Shown here: in pieces, positions 25,974-35,125 of the stretch
Layout of the letters: every line of letters begins with the position of its first letter
Numbering within the stretch: the first letter of the stretch is position 1
Assembly (NCBI GenBank): GCA_017625435.1
Contig: JAGAKX010000005.1
Span: forward strand, 1-64,000
DNA: 64,000 bases
Source: Clostridia bacterium
Lineage (GTDB): Bacteria; Bacillota; Clostridia; Oscillospirales; Acutalibacteraceae
Direction: 5' to 3'
Position numbers and translations under genes: made by a program
Notes under the pieces: generated by a model
What the model saw: only the letters and a program-made list of their open reading frames with translations
The model's database searches: none
What the model was told of the DNA's origin: nothing

Positions 25974-27416
25974 ATGCTGAAAAGCGGTATTACAGTCAGA
26001 TGGCTTGTTACTACAATACTTGTTATCGCAGTTATACTTACCTGTATTTCAGCTTCGGTTGTTTTTGTTCTTAAAGATTATTATTATGACACCGTTGAAG
26101 CTAAGCTTCAGTCATTGGCTCAGAGCAGCGTTATTGCAGACTATTTCAGTTCCTATCTCAATGCCGATGATGACGAGTTTTCTGCCCGTGCGCAGGAGTA
26201 TGTTGACAACTTTCAGGAATTTAATATTGCTGAACTGTGGGTTATAAACAAGCACGGCACTCCGGTTGTTACATCTACCGGATTTGTCTCGGAGGATGAA
26301 ATATGTCCCGATTTTGAAGAAGCGCTTCTGTCAGCCTCTGGACGTGCATTGTGGCAGGGAAATTCGAGTACAGGAGAAAAGGTAATGGCTATTACCGTGC
26401 TTCTTCCTCGAACAAACGGTATGAGCAACGGAGCGGTCCGTTACATAATTTCTCTTGAGCAGGTTGATATCCAGCTCTGGAAAATTACTTTTATTGTTGC
26501 AATAATATGTATTTTTGCTCTTTCTCTTGTGGTTTTATCGGGACTCTTCTTTGTCCGATCAATTGTTGTTCCCGTTAAAAAGCTTAATGATGCAACAAGA
26601 AGCATTGCAGCAGGTAACTATAAGGAGAAAATAGAGCTTTCTAACCGTTATGACGACGAGCTCGCGGAGCTTGCTGAATCCATTAATTATATGACTGATG
26701 AGATTGACAGAACCGATAAGCTTAAAAACGACTTTATTTCTACTGTTTCTCACGAGCTGAGAACACCTCTTACGGCTATCAAGGGCTGGACGGAGACACT
26801 TCTTTGTATCAACACCTCTTCCGATGATACAATCAATAACGGTCTTAAGGTAATTCAGAATGAGACTGAGAGACTTTATACTCTTGTTGAAGACCTTCTC
26901 GACTTCTCAAGAATGGAAAGCGGAAGAATGACACTTCACCTGAAAAAAATAGACATTATTGCCGAGCTTGATGATGCTGTTTACGTACTGAAGGACAGGG
27001 CGGGCAGAGAAGGCAAGGAGCTTTATTACAGCTCACCCGAGTATGCAGCTCCCGTTAATGCGGACCCTGACAGAATCAAGCAGGTTTTTGTAAATATAAT
27101 TGACAATGCAATCAAATATACGCCCACAGGCGGAAAGATATCTATTCTTGCAATGATAGACTCCGATAATGTGCGTATCAGAGTTGCCGATACGGGCTGC
27201 GGAATATCCCCGGAGGATCTTCCCCGTATCAAGGAAAAGTTTTATAAGGCCAATTTTTCGACCAAGGGCTCGGGAATCGGGCTTGCGGTCTGTGATGAAA
27301 TAATCAATCTTCACAAAGGAACGCTTGAAATTTCAAGTGTGTACGGGGAAGGAACAGAGGTAAATATTACTCTGCCCACTCTACCCGTTAATTTATCTGA
27401 AAGGAAAGACAGCTGA
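25974..27416 (+). CDS. Membrane sensor histidine kinase
   Basis: Two-transmembrane kinase of 480 residues: TM1 about 8-32, an extracytoplasmic sensing domain about 33-165, TM2 about 168-195, HAMP about 197-248, HisKA with SHELRTPLTAIKGWTE near 258 (phospho-His about 259), and HATPase with N box NIIDNAIKYTPTGG near 366, G1 DTGCGI and G2 GSGIGLAV. The start ATG 25974 was preferred over GTG 25965, which sits in the AAGGAG site. The sensing domain resembles that of PhoR/WalK-like kinases but has no identified ligand. It overlaps the next gene by one base. Confidence 0.92.
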   Translation: MLKSGITVRWLVTTILVIAVILTCISASVVFVLKDYYYDTVEAKLQSLAQSSVIADYFSSYLNADDDEFSARAQEYVDNFQEFNIAELWVINKHGTPVVTSTGFVSEDEICPDFEEALLSASGRALWQGNSSTGEKVMAITVLLPRTNGMSNGAVRYIISLEQVDIQLWKITFIVAIICIFALSLVVLSGLFFVRSIVVPVKKLNDATRSIAAGNYKEKIELSNRYDDELAELAESINYMTDEIDRTDKLKNDFISTVSHELRTPLTAIKGWTETLLCINTSSDDTINNGLKVIQNETERLYTLVEDLLDFSRMESGRMTLHLKKIDIIAELDDAVYVLKDRAGREGKELYYSSPEYAAPVNADPDRIKQVFVNIIDNAIKYTPTGGKISILAMIDSDNVRIRVADTGCGISPEDLPRIKEKFYKANFSTKGSGIGLAVCDEIINLHKGTLEISSVYGEGTEVNITLPTLPVNLSERKDS

Positions 27417-28414
27417 TGGGAAAGGAAAGTACCTCAAATAAAATATCAATCGGCGGTCAGGCACTTATTGAGGGTGTTATGATGAACGGTCCGGACGGTG
27501 CAGCTTTGTCTGTAAGACACACAGACGGCAGTATTATTACAGAGGAATTTGCGGCAAAGCATATTAAGGATAAATTCAAGTTTTTGGGATTCCCCTTCAT
27601 AAGAGGAATAGTAAACTTTATTGAATCAATGCTTATAGGCTATAAATCTCTTATGCGTTCTGCTGAGCTGTCAGGTCAGCTTGATGCTGAGGAAGATACC
27701 GAGAAGATGTCAAAGCTTGACAAGTGGCTTAATGCTCATCTCAGTCCCAAGGTTGTAACTGCAATCACCGGTATCTTTTCCGTTGTAGTTGCTGCTGTAT
27801 GCTTTCTTCTGTTCTTCTATGCGCCTACTTATCTTGTTGATATTGTCGATTCCAAGCTTCTCGGCGGTGCAATCGCAGATTTTCACCCCTTCTGTGAGGG
27901 TATAATCAAAATGGTGATAATTATTCTTTATATGGTTGCTGTTTCACAGATGAAGGATATCAAGCGTGTGTTTATGTACCACGGTGCTGAGCATAAATCT
28001 ATTTTCTGTTTTGAAAAGGGACTTCCTCTTACTGTGGAAAATGTACGTACCTGCAAGAGATTCCACCCCAGATGCGGCACAAGCTTTATCTTTATTGTTC
28101 TTATTACCAACGTTATTATTTCTTCCGTTACGGTTCTTATTTTCCCTGTTCTTAATTCACCCGATTTAAGAATTATATGGACCCTTGTAAAGATTCTCGG
28201 GATTCTTCCCGTGGTTACGGGTATCAGCTATGAGCTTATAAGATATGCCGGAAAGCACGATAATATCATTACTAAGATTTTCTCCGCTCCCGGGCTTTGG
28301 ATGCAGAGAATAACGACTAAAGAGCCGACGGATGATATGATTGAGGTCGCAATTGCTTCCATAAAGGCAGTTGTGCCCGGTACGGATAAGGAAGCCTCCC
28401 AAGAAAATGAGTAA
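27416..28414 (+). CDS. DUF1385 membrane protein
   Basis: Conserved protein of unknown role, usually encoded beside prmC and prfA. It is sometimes called a predicted metal-dependent enzyme because of conserved histidines; here FMYHGAEHKSIFCFEKG near 184 and CKRFHPRCGTSF near 208 hold them. The 332-residue protein opens with SIGGQALIEGVMMNGPDG and has about four hydrophobic helices (near 115-140, 160-180, 215-235, 250-270). It overlaps the kinase stop (TGATG) and prmC by 8 nt. Confidence 0.9.
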   Translation: MGKESTSNKISIGGQALIEGVMMNGPDGAALSVRHTDGSIITEEFAAKHIKDKFKFLGFPFIRGIVNFIESMLIGYKSLMRSAELSGQLDAEEDTEKMSKLDKWLNAHLSPKVVTAITGIFSVVVAAVCFLLFFYAPTYLVDIVDSKLLGGAIADFHPFCEGIIKMVIIILYMVAVSQMKDIKRVFMYHGAEHKSIFCFEKGLPLTVENVRTCKRFHPRCGTSFIFIVLITNVIISSVTVLIFPVLNSPDLRIIWTLVKILGILPVVTGISYELIRYAGKHDNIITKIFSAPGLWMQRITTKEPTDDMIEVAIASIKAVVPGTDKEASQENE

Positions 28415-29249
28415 TTGGAGAGAGCTTCTTAAAAAAGGTACTGAATTATTGAAAGCTGCGGATATTGATGATGCGGGATTTGATGCTTATCAGCTGCTTC
28501 TGACGTTTTTTAACGGAAGTACAACTGAGTATTCACTTTATTGCTATGAAGCTGTCAATGAATGCACAGAGGCTGAATACCTCGAACTCATTGAAAGACG
28601 TGTCGCAGGAGAGCCTTTACAGTATATTATCGGAAAGTGGGATTTTTATAAAAGCTCATTTTTTGTCGGCGAGGGAGTGCTGATACCCCGTCCCGAAACA
28701 GAGGAGCTTGTTGAGAAATGCATTAAAATTATAAAGAAGCATAAGCTTTCCGTAGTTTATGATCTTTGTACCGGAAGCGGTTGTATAGGTCTCAGCATTG
28801 CAAAGGAATGTCCTGAAGTCAGATGCTTTCTTTTTGAGCTTTACGATAATGCGTTTTCTTATGCTCAGAGGAATCTCAGAGAAATGAACCTTCATAATGT
28901 TCAGCTGATAAAGTGCGATGTGCTGAAAAAATTTGATGGTGAATTACCGCCGGCAGACCTTATTGTTTCCAATCCCCCTTATATAGAGTCTGCAGAAATA
29001 AAGAGTCTTCAGAAAGAGGTTCTCAGAGAGCCTCATACCGCACTTGACGGCGGGGCAGACGGTCTGGTTTTTTATCGTGCAATATATGAAAACTGGACTG
29101 AAAAGCTCAATGACAACGGTTTTTTTGCCTTTGAATGCGGTGAAAATCAGACAGAAGACATAATTAAGCTTTATGCTGAGCGTTTTGATAGTGTTGCTTA
29201 TAAAGATATGTACGGAAATGACAGAATTGTTATTTCTGAAAAATTATAA
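28407..29249 (+). CDS. prmC: Release-factor glutamine methyltransferase
   Basis: Methylates the GGQ glutamine of peptide-chain release factors RF1 and RF2. The 280-residue product has an N-terminal helical bundle with QYIIGKWDFYK near 75, the SAM-binding YDLCTGSGCIGLSIA near 117 and the diagnostic NPPY motif (IVSNPPYIES near 187). The ATG at 28407 overlaps DUF1385; a longer upstream frame from 28371 lies within that gene and was rejected. prfA, the usual neighbour, is not in the window. Confidence 0.94.
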   Translation: MSNWRELLKKGTELLKAADIDDAGFDAYQLLLTFFNGSTTEYSLYCYEAVNECTEAEYLELIERRVAGEPLQYIIGKWDFYKSSFFVGEGVLIPRPETEELVEKCIKIIKKHKLSVVYDLCTGSGCIGLSIAKECPEVRCFLFELYDNAFSYAQRNLREMNLHNVQLIKCDVLKKFDGELPPADLIVSNPPYIESAEIKSLQKEVLREPHTALDGGADGLVFYRAIYENWTEKLNDNGFFAFECGENQTEDIIKLYAERFDSVAYKDMYGNDRIVISEKL

Positions 29250-29261
29250 AGGAGAACAGCT

Positions 29262-29978
29262 ATGTTAAGATATATCCTTTCATATATGAGCGGTGATGGC
29301 GATCCTCTTGAATTTATATTGATGATATGTGTAACTGTATTTGTTACCTTGTGCTGTCTTCCTGTTCATGAAGCCGCCCATGCATGGATGGCTGAAAAGC
29401 TCGGTGACTCAACGGGAAGGCTCAGCGGAAGAATCACCTTGAGTCCTTTTGCTCACTTATCGCTTATGGGAACTCTTATGCTGTTTTTGTTCGGCTTTGG
29501 CTTCGCAAAGCCTGTTCCCGTTAATATCAGAAATTTCAAAAAAAGAAAGCTCTATATGGGACTTACTGCACTTGCAGGACCCGTGTCAAATCTTATTCTT
29601 GCAGTTATTTTTATTATAATCGGCTATGTGTGTGCATTGTTTATGCCGACAGAGCTTACACAAACTGTTTCCGTTGCCCAAATAGCTTCAATGTTTTTTG
29701 TAAACGTCGGTTATTACAATATCTGCCTTGCTGTATTCAATCTTATTCCTTTTCCGCCCCTTGACGGCTCAAGGATTCTCACAATGTTTTTACCTGATAA
29801 GATTTATTACCGTGTAATGCAGTACGAAAGATATCTTTTGTATGCGCTTTTTGCCCTTATTTTTCTTTTTAACAGATTACCGATTTCCCCTCTTTCTGCG
29901 GTTTCAGATTTTATCTTTGACGGAATCGGTACCTGTATAGAGTTTTTTGTAAATTTAATTGCCAATCTTTTTATGTAA
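29262..29978 (+). CDS. Site-2 protease family (M50) membrane metallopeptidase
   Basis: Putative intramembrane zinc protease of 238 residues with about five hydrophobic helices. The active-site motif is HEAAHAWMAEKLGD (HExxH) near residue 38 and the second motif is NLIPFPPLDGSRIL near 160 with the Asp ligand. Small members of this type are common in Clostridia next to scpA-scpB and lack the PDZ domain of RseP/RasP. The substrate is unknown. AAAGGAGAA precedes the ATG. Confidence 0.9.
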   Translation: MLRYILSYMSGDGDPLEFILMICVTVFVTLCCLPVHEAAHAWMAEKLGDSTGRLSGRITLSPFAHLSLMGTLMLFLFGFGFAKPVPVNIRNFKKRKLYMGLTALAGPVSNLILAVIFIIIGYVCALFMPTELTQTVSVAQIASMFFVNVGYYNICLAVFNLIPFPPLDGSRILTMFLPDKIYYRVMQYERYLLYALFALIFLFNRLPISPLSAVSDFIFDGIGTCIEFFVNLIANLFM

Positions 29979-29987
29979 GGAGACCTT

Positions 29988-30716
29988 ATGTCTGCAATTA
30001 ATTATAAGATAGAAGTATTTGAAGGTCCTATGGACTTGCTTCTGCATCTTATCTCTAAGCATAAACTGAATATTCACGACATTCCAATTGCGATACTTGT
30101 CGAACAGTACCTTGCTGTTGTTGATGAAATGAAGGAAGCTGATCTTGAGGTTGCAAGTGAGTTTCTCGAAATGGCGGCACGTCTTGTCTATATCAAAACC
30201 GTGTCACTTCTTCCCGTATATGAGGAGGGTGAAAAGCTCAGAAAGGAACTCAGCGGTGAGCTTATTGAGTATGCTGAATGTAAGCGTGTAGCAGAGGCTC
30301 TTTCTCAGCAGACAGGAGGCTTTAACTGCATTTCCCGTCCGCAGGAAGCCTTTGAGGTTGATATGACCTACAGCCGTGTGCACGATTCTTTGGAGCTTCT
30401 TGATGCCTATATGCGAGTAGTCGGAAAACGTCTTCGTAAAATTCCGCCGCCCTTGGATTCCTTCAGGGCTATTGTTGTAAAGAAGATAGTTTCCGTATCG
30501 TCTAAAATAAAAAACATTGTATCATTCCTGTCTCTCGGCGGAAAAAAGAAGTTTTCCGATATTATAAGTAATTCGGAAAGCCGTTCGGATATGGTTGCTG
30601 CCTTTCTCGCCATTCTTGAGCTTGCAAAAACAAAGCACGTGGTTCTGACAGGAGACGGAAAAAATGTTGAAATTGAACTGATTAAAGTTCCGGAAGGAGA
30701 ACTGGACTTTGACTGA
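29988..30716 (+). CDS. scpA: Segregation and condensation protein A
   Basis: Kleisin subunit that bridges SMC heads and binds ScpB for chromosome condensation and segregation. The 242-residue protein has the N-terminal SMC-neck-binding region (KIEVFEGPMDLLLHLISKHKL near 6-26) and a C-terminal winged helix (FLAILELAKTKHVVLTGDG near 207). AAGGAG precedes the ATG. It overlaps scpB by 8 nt. Confidence 0.96.
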   Translation: MSAINYKIEVFEGPMDLLLHLISKHKLNIHDIPIAILVEQYLAVVDEMKEADLEVASEFLEMAARLVYIKTVSLLPVYEEGEKLRKELSGELIEYAECKRVAEALSQQTGGFNCISRPQEAFEVDMTYSRVHDSLELLDAYMRVVGKRLRKIPPPLDSFRAIVVKKIVSVSSKIKNIVSFLSLGGKKKFSDIISNSESRSDMVAAFLAILELAKTKHVVLTGDGKNVEIELIKVPEGELDFD

Positions 30717-31299
30717 AAATGCTATTAATCTGAAAAACACCGTTGAAGCTATTATCTTTGCTTCAGGTGAACCTATAGACAGAATAAGACTTGTTGAGTC
30801 TCTGGGGGTCAGTCCCGAAAGACTTGATAATATTCTTAAAGAAATTGCCCTCGAATATGAAGAGAGGGGAAGTGCCGTACAGCTTCTTTCCCTGGGGGCA
30901 GAGGTACAGTTTGTTACTCGCCCCGAATATGCAGCGGCAGTAAGAAATGTTCTGGATATGAAACGTAATCAGCCTCTTTCAAATGCTGCTTTTGAAGTGC
31001 TTGCAATCGTGGCTTATAATCAGCCCGTTACAAAGGCATTTATAGAGCAGGTAAGAGGTGTTGACTGCAGCGGTGTTATAAATACACTTTGTCAGAGAAA
31101 TCTTATAGAGGAAGCCGGAAGACTTGACTTGCCGGGCAGACCTCTGTTATACTGTACCACAACAGATTTTCTTAAGTGCTTCTGTATGACAACACTTGCT
31201 GAGCTTCCCGATATCCCCGATACAAAAGCAGCAGCAACAGCACTGGAAAATATCCATAATGATGAATCCGTAATCTCGGGACAGATGTCCATTTTATAA
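30709..31299 (+). CDS. scpB: Segregation and condensation protein B
   Basis: Winged-helix dimer that stabilises ScpA in the SMC complex. The 196-residue protein has AIIFASGEPIDRIRLVESLG near 13 and AFEVLAIVAYNQPVTKAFIEQVRGVDC near 97, both characteristic. The start is TTG at 30709 with AGGAG 9 nt before, inside the end of scpA, which suggests translational coupling. A Thr/Ala-rich tail follows the second winged helix. Confidence 0.95.
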   Translation: MTENAINLKNTVEAIIFASGEPIDRIRLVESLGVSPERLDNILKEIALEYEERGSAVQLLSLGAEVQFVTRPEYAAAVRNVLDMKRNQPLSNAAFEVLAIVAYNQPVTKAFIEQVRGVDCSGVINTLCQRNLIEEAGRLDLPGRPLLYCTTTDFLKCFCMTTLAELPDIPDTKAAATALENIHNDESVISGQMSIL

Positions 31300-31313
31300 A
31301 GGGAGGGACCCCG

Positions 31314-32165
31314 TTGATAGTACTTAAAATAATCGGCTGGATAATACTTGCGATAATTGCATTGATCGTATTTGTTCTTTGTATTAAAGTCAGAATTTTT
31401 GCCGAGTATTCCGAGATTGACACCAGAGTAAGAATTCAATGGTTGTTTCTCAAAATACCGCTTTTTCCCTCAGAAAAGAAGAATGACGGAAAAAAGAAAA
31501 AGAAAGATAAAAACGAAAAAACAAAAACTGATAACATTCCGGAAAATGCGACTGCCGATGATTTGACAGAGACTTCTTCCGAGGAACCGGCGACTCAACT
31601 GCCGGCAGATGAAACATTATCAGAGGAGACTCCTTGTGCTCAGGCATCAGCTGAGACGGAGGGTGCTCCCGCTCCGAAACAAAAAAACAATCTTCTTAAA
31701 ACTCTTTATGATGCACACGGTATTGACGGGCTTCTTCTTATAGTTCAGAGAACGTTCAGTTATATCGGGACATTTTTCGGTGACCTTGCAAAGTCCCTTG
31801 TAATTGATGAGTTGTATCTCGATGTCCGTTGCACCAAAAAGGATGCGGCATCAACCGCAATATATTACGGTGAGGTTTGTTCGGCATTGTTCCCTATGCT
31901 CGGTGCAATGGTCAGCAAATATAAGGTAAAAAAATATGATATAAATGTATATCCGGATTATCTTGCAAGACAGTCTTCAGCTTCATTTGCTGTGTCAATG
32001 CATTTATATCCCATTTATCTTATAGGAATAACCTTATTGTTCGGATGCAGAATGCTGTTCAAGGTATTACTGCGATTAATCGTGAAAATTTTTCTGCCGA
32101 AAAAGAAGGAAAATGCAGAAAATTCAAATAATGCCGGAAATAAAGCTCCGGTGACACAAAATTAA
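31314..32165 (+). CDS. DUF2953 membrane protein
   Basis: Conserved sporulation-era clostridial protein of unknown function (YtfI-like in genomic position before ytfJ). A single N-terminal helix (about 2-24) is followed by a basic Lys-rich stretch (about 53-75), an acidic Ser/Thr/Glu linker (76-125) and a globular part. The TTG start at 31314 follows GGGAGGG. It is directly before gerW/ytfJ as in Bacillus, where the upstream ytfI is also DUF2953. The linker makes it longer (283 residues) than most members. Confidence 0.75.
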   Translation: MIVLKIIGWIILAIIALIVFVLCIKVRIFAEYSEIDTRVRIQWLFLKIPLFPSEKKNDGKKKKKDKNEKTKTDNIPENATADDLTETSSEEPATQLPADETLSEETPCAQASAETEGAPAPKQKNNLLKTLYDAHGIDGLLLIVQRTFSYIGTFFGDLAKSLVIDELYLDVRCTKKDAASTAIYYGEVCSALFPMLGAMVSKYKVKKYDINVYPDYLARQSSASFAVSMHLYPIYLIGITLLFGCRMLFKVLLRLIVKIFLPKKKENAENSNNAGNKAPVTQN

Positions 32166-32185
32166 AAGAAAGAGAGCGTATTAAA

Positions 32186-32566
32186 ATGAAGGATCAGTCA
32201 GCAGCAGGAATTCTTTCCACAACAATTGAAAAAGTTCGTCAGTTAGTAGACGTAAGCACAATAGTAGGCGAGCCTATTGCTTTATCCGATGAAGTAACGG
32301 TTATCCCCGTTTCTAAGGTTACATACGGTTTTGCATCAGGCGGATCCGATTTCCCCTCAAAGAACAACACTCAGCTTTTCGGCGGCGGAGGCGGTGCCGG
32401 TGTTACAATTAACCCCGTAGCTTTCCTTATTCTTAAGAACGGTGAGGTAACACTTAAGCATATTACTTCAAACGATAATGCTGCAGAGCGTTTCGTTGAT
32501 ATGGTTCCCGAAGTAATCGACAAGGTAAGCTCTGTTGTTTCTAAGGTTAAGTCAGCTGATAAATAA
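32186..32566 (+). CDS. gerW: Sporulation protein YtfJ/GerW
   Basis: Small 126-residue protein whose Bacillus homologue is made in the forespore and needed for proper germination. It holds the conserved GEPIALSDEVTVIPVSKVTYGFASGG (about 28-52), a Gly-rich loop FGGGGGAG near 67 and NPVAFLILKNGEV near 76. The order DUF2953-gerW is conserved with B. subtilis. Together with the spoVM candidate it argues for a sporulating ancestry; it does not prove that this organism sporulates. Confidence 0.92.
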   Translation: MKDQSAAGILSTTIEKVRQLVDVSTIVGEPIALSDEVTVIPVSKVTYGFASGGSDFPSKNNTQLFGGGGGAGVTINPVAFLILKNGEVTLKHITSNDNAAERFVDMVPEVIDKVSSVVSKVKSADK

Positions 32567-32592
32567 GATATCATATTAACATCATAGTATTT

Positions 32593-32628
32593 TAAGGTTG
32601 GTGAGAAATAATATACTCAACAGCCTTA
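32593..32628 (+). other. Strong hairpin upstream of rluB
   Basis: A 13-position stem (32593-32605 with 32616-32628) has one mismatch, one G-U pair and a 10-nt loop, but no T-run follows. It could be a processing site or a weak terminator between gerW and rluB. Confidence 0.5.
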
Positions 32629-32658
32629 ATGGTGTTGATTGAAAACGAAAGGTTTTTT

Positions 32659-33387
32659 ATGGCAGAATTAATTAGACTCCAGAAATATATGGCAGACTGC
32701 GGTGTTGCCTCAAGAAGAAAATCTGAAGAGCTTATCTCTCAGGGCAGGGTTAAGGTAAACGGTCTGGTAGCTTCAATCGGTGATAAAGTTGATCCCAAAA
32801 AGGATACAATCAGCGTGAACGGAAGAAAGCTTACCAAAGAAACAAATTACGTTTATATTATGCTTCATAAGCCCCGTGGTTATGTTACCACAATGAGTGA
32901 TGAAATGGACAGAAAGTGCGTTGCTGAGTTAGTTGCTGATATCGGCAAGCGTATTTATCCTATCGGCAGGCTTGACAGAGATTCCGAAGGTCTTCTGCTT
33001 TTTACCAATGACGGTGAGTTCGCCAATGCAATGACACATCCGTCCCGTCATATTGCAAAGACATACAGGGTAAGCGTAAAGCCCGCAATTACAGAAGAAC
33101 AGCTTACGATTCTTGCATCGTCACTAATGATTGACGGAAGACAGACTGTTCCGGCTGATGTGCGTATTATCAATAAGGAAGCGGAGAAAACCACTCTTGA
33201 GATAATTCTTTATGAAGGAAGAAACCGTCAGATAAGACGTCTTTGCGAAGAGGCAGGACTTGATACTGCTAGACTCAAGCGTCTTGCTATCGGTCAGCTG
33301 AAATTAGGCGGACTTAAAGTCGGCGAATACAGGCACCTGACCCACGAGGAAGTCAGTCTTCTCAAGCGTCAGTCGGGAAGTTACTAA
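32659..33387 (+). CDS. rluB: 23S rRNA pseudouridine synthase, RluB family
   Basis: Isomerises a uridine of 23S rRNA (position 2605 in RluB). The 242-residue protein has an N-terminal S4 RNA-binding domain (LQKYMADCGVASRRKSEELI) and the catalytic motif GRLDRDSEGLLLFTNDGEFAN near 109 with the nucleophile Asp. GRNRQIRRLCEEAGL near 188 is typical of the RsuA/RluB/RluE/RluF group. ATG 32659 follows GAAAGG; an upstream ATG at 32629 lacks such a site. RluB is favoured by its position after scpB and by length. Confidence 0.9.
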   Translation: MAELIRLQKYMADCGVASRRKSEELISQGRVKVNGLVASIGDKVDPKKDTISVNGRKLTKETNYVYIMLHKPRGYVTTMSDEMDRKCVAELVADIGKRIYPIGRLDRDSEGLLLFTNDGEFANAMTHPSRHIAKTYRVSVKPAITEEQLTILASSLMIDGRQTVPADVRIINKEAEKTTLEIILYEGRNRQIRRLCEEAGLDTARLKRLAIGQLKLGGLKVGEYRHLTHEEVSLLKRQSGSY

Positions 33388-33406
33388 GCTAAAAAGGAAG
33401 TAAAAT

Positions 33407-34285
33407 ATGGTTAAAAGTATGACAGGCTACGGCCGTGCTGTTGAGACCATCGGCACATTTACCGTTACCGTTGAAATTAAAAGTGTAAATCACAGATATT
33501 TTGAGTTTTCTCCCAAGGTTTACAGGGCATACTCATTCCTTGAAGAAAAACTGAAATCTTATGTTCAGCAGTATATCTCAAGAGGCAAGGTCGACTGCTA
33601 CATTCAGATTGAAAATGAAGCAACGGATGAATGCATCGTCAAGGTTAATCATTCTTTAGCTTCGGGTTATATAAATGCGTTCAGGGAAATTGCGGACACA
33701 TATTCACTTGAAACAGATGATATTTTTGAAAATCTTATCAGCAGAAGCGATATTTTTTCCGTTCATAAGAATGAAACTGATGAAGAGGCTTTATGGGATG
33801 CTGTAAGCCAGGTTCTCAAGAGTGCAATTGATTCCTTTATCAATATGCGTGTTATTGAGGGTGAGAAGCTTAAAAACGATATATTTGCAAGAGCAGATTC
33901 CATTCTTGAAAATGTTTCGTTCATTGAGGAGCGTTCGCCTCAGACCGTTGCCGAATACAATGAAAAGCTTAAAAAACGTATTCAGGATTTAATCGGTGAC
34001 GCAAATGTTGATGAGCAGAGACTTCTTACCGAGGCTGCGATTTTTGCAGATAAAATTGCAGTAGCAGAGGAGACGGTCAGACTCAGAAGCCACATAGATC
34101 AGCTTCACAGCTTTTTTGAGCTTGACAGACCTATCGGCCGAGACCTTGATTTTCTTATTCAGGAAATTAACCGTGAGACTAATACTATCGGTTCAAAGGC
34201 AACTGATCTTGACATAGCAAAAAGAGTTATCAGCATCAAGTCCGATATCGAAAAAATTCGCGAACAGGTGCAGAATATAGAATAA
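33407..34285 (+). CDS. yicC: YicC family endoribonuclease-like protein
   Basis: Conserved protein of about 290 residues, related in E. coli to RNA cleavage or RNA turnover and here the first gene of the yicC-remA-gmk-rpoZ block. Signatures are MTGYGRA at 4-10, EIKSVNHRYFEFSPKVYRAYSFLE near 24 and the C-terminal GRDLDFLIQEINRETNTIGSKATDLDIAK near 245. Length (292) is normal. GGAAGTAAA precedes the ATG. Substrate in this organism is not known. Confidence 0.93.
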   Translation: MVKSMTGYGRAVETIGTFTVTVEIKSVNHRYFEFSPKVYRAYSFLEEKLKSYVQQYISRGKVDCYIQIENEATDECIVKVNHSLASGYINAFREIADTYSLETDDIFENLISRSDIFSVHKNETDEEALWDAVSQVLKSAIDSFINMRVIEGEKLKNDIFARADSILENVSFIEERSPQTVAEYNEKLKKRIQDLIGDANVDEQRLLTEAAIFADKIAVAEETVRLRSHIDQLHSFFELDRPIGRDLDFLIQEINRETNTIGSKATDLDIAKRVISIKSDIEKIREQVQNIE

Positions 34286-34297
34286 GCAGGTGCAGTA

Positions 34298-34549
34298 ATG
34301 AAGCTTATCAATATCGGCTTCGGCAATCTTGTAAATGCCGAGCGAGTTGTTGCTGTTGTTTCCCCTGATTCGGCTCCTGTAAAAAGAATTATTCAGAATG
34401 CAAAGGAAGCAGGAAAGCTTATTGATGTAAGTCAGGGAAGAAAGACTATGTCCGTTATTTTTACGGATACAGAGCATGTAATTCTTTCTTATCTGAAAGC
34501 AGATAAAATATCGGGTAAATTTGAAGAAGCAGACAGCAGTGAGGAATAA
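34298..34549 (+). CDS. remA: RemA-family DUF370 regulatory protein
   Basis: Small DNA-binding protein of 83 residues. In Bacillus RemA activates matrix and osmoprotection genes. The family pattern is complete: LINIGFGNLVNAERVVAVVSPDSAPVKRIIQ near 3-33 and GKLIDVSQGRKTMSVIFTD near 40-58. It sits between yicC and gmk as in Bacillus. An acidic tail follows the core. Whether it controls biofilm here is unknown. Confidence 0.93.
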   Translation: MKLINIGFGNLVNAERVVAVVSPDSAPVKRIIQNAKEAGKLIDVSQGRKTMSVIFTDTEHVILSYLKADKISGKFEEADSSEE

Positions 34550-34551
34550 AA

Positions 34552-35109
34552 ATGAAAAACAAAGGTTCAATTATCATTCTTTCGGGGCCGTCCGGGGCCG
34601 GAAAGAATACGGTTTTTGATGAACTTGTAAAAAAATCTGATAATATCGTTCAGACGGTTTCCGTAACCACAAGAAATCCCCGTGTAGGAGAAAGAGACGG
34701 AGTTGATTATTACTTTGTATCTGTCGAAAAGTTTGAAGAATTGATTGAAAAAGATTCTTTTATTGAATACGTTAAATACGGTGATAATTATTACGGAACG
34801 TTAAAAAGTGAAATTGACCGTCTTACAGCTGACGGCAAAACAGTTATTCTTGTAATTGAAGTTAACGGTGCTGCAAATATTAAAAAATGCATCCCCGAAT
34901 CAACCTCTGTTTTTATTGTCCCTCCTTCGGTTGAAGAGCTGAGAAACCGAATTGTTTCAAGAGGGCAGAATACCGAAAGCGAGGTTGAAAGCCGTATTTC
35001 AATTGCACTGAATGAAATGACCTACAAGGATAATTATGATTACTGCGTGGTCAATGATGACCTTGAAACTTGTGTAAATAATATTTTTGAAATTATAAAT
35101 TCTATTTGA
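34552..35109 (+). CDS. gmk: Guanylate kinase
   Basis: Phosphorylates GMP to GDP. The 185-residue protein has the P-loop LSGPSGAGKNTVF near 8-20 (Asn where many have Gly or Ser), the GMP-binding VTTRNPRVGERDGVDYYFVS near 39 and YGDNYYGTLKSEI near 78. The ATG follows GAGGAATAA within 2 nt of the remA stop, so remA and gmk are closely coupled. Confidence 0.96.
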   Translation: MKNKGSIIILSGPSGAGKNTVFDELVKKSDNIVQTVSVTTRNPRVGERDGVDYYFVSVEKFEELIEKDSFIEYVKYGDNYYGTLKSEIDRLTADGKTVILVIEVNGAANIKKCIPESTSVFIVPPSVEELRNRIVSRGQNTESEVESRISIALNEMTYKDNYDYCVVNDDLETCVNNIFEIINSI

Positions 35110-35125
35110 GTCAGGAGAAATTATT

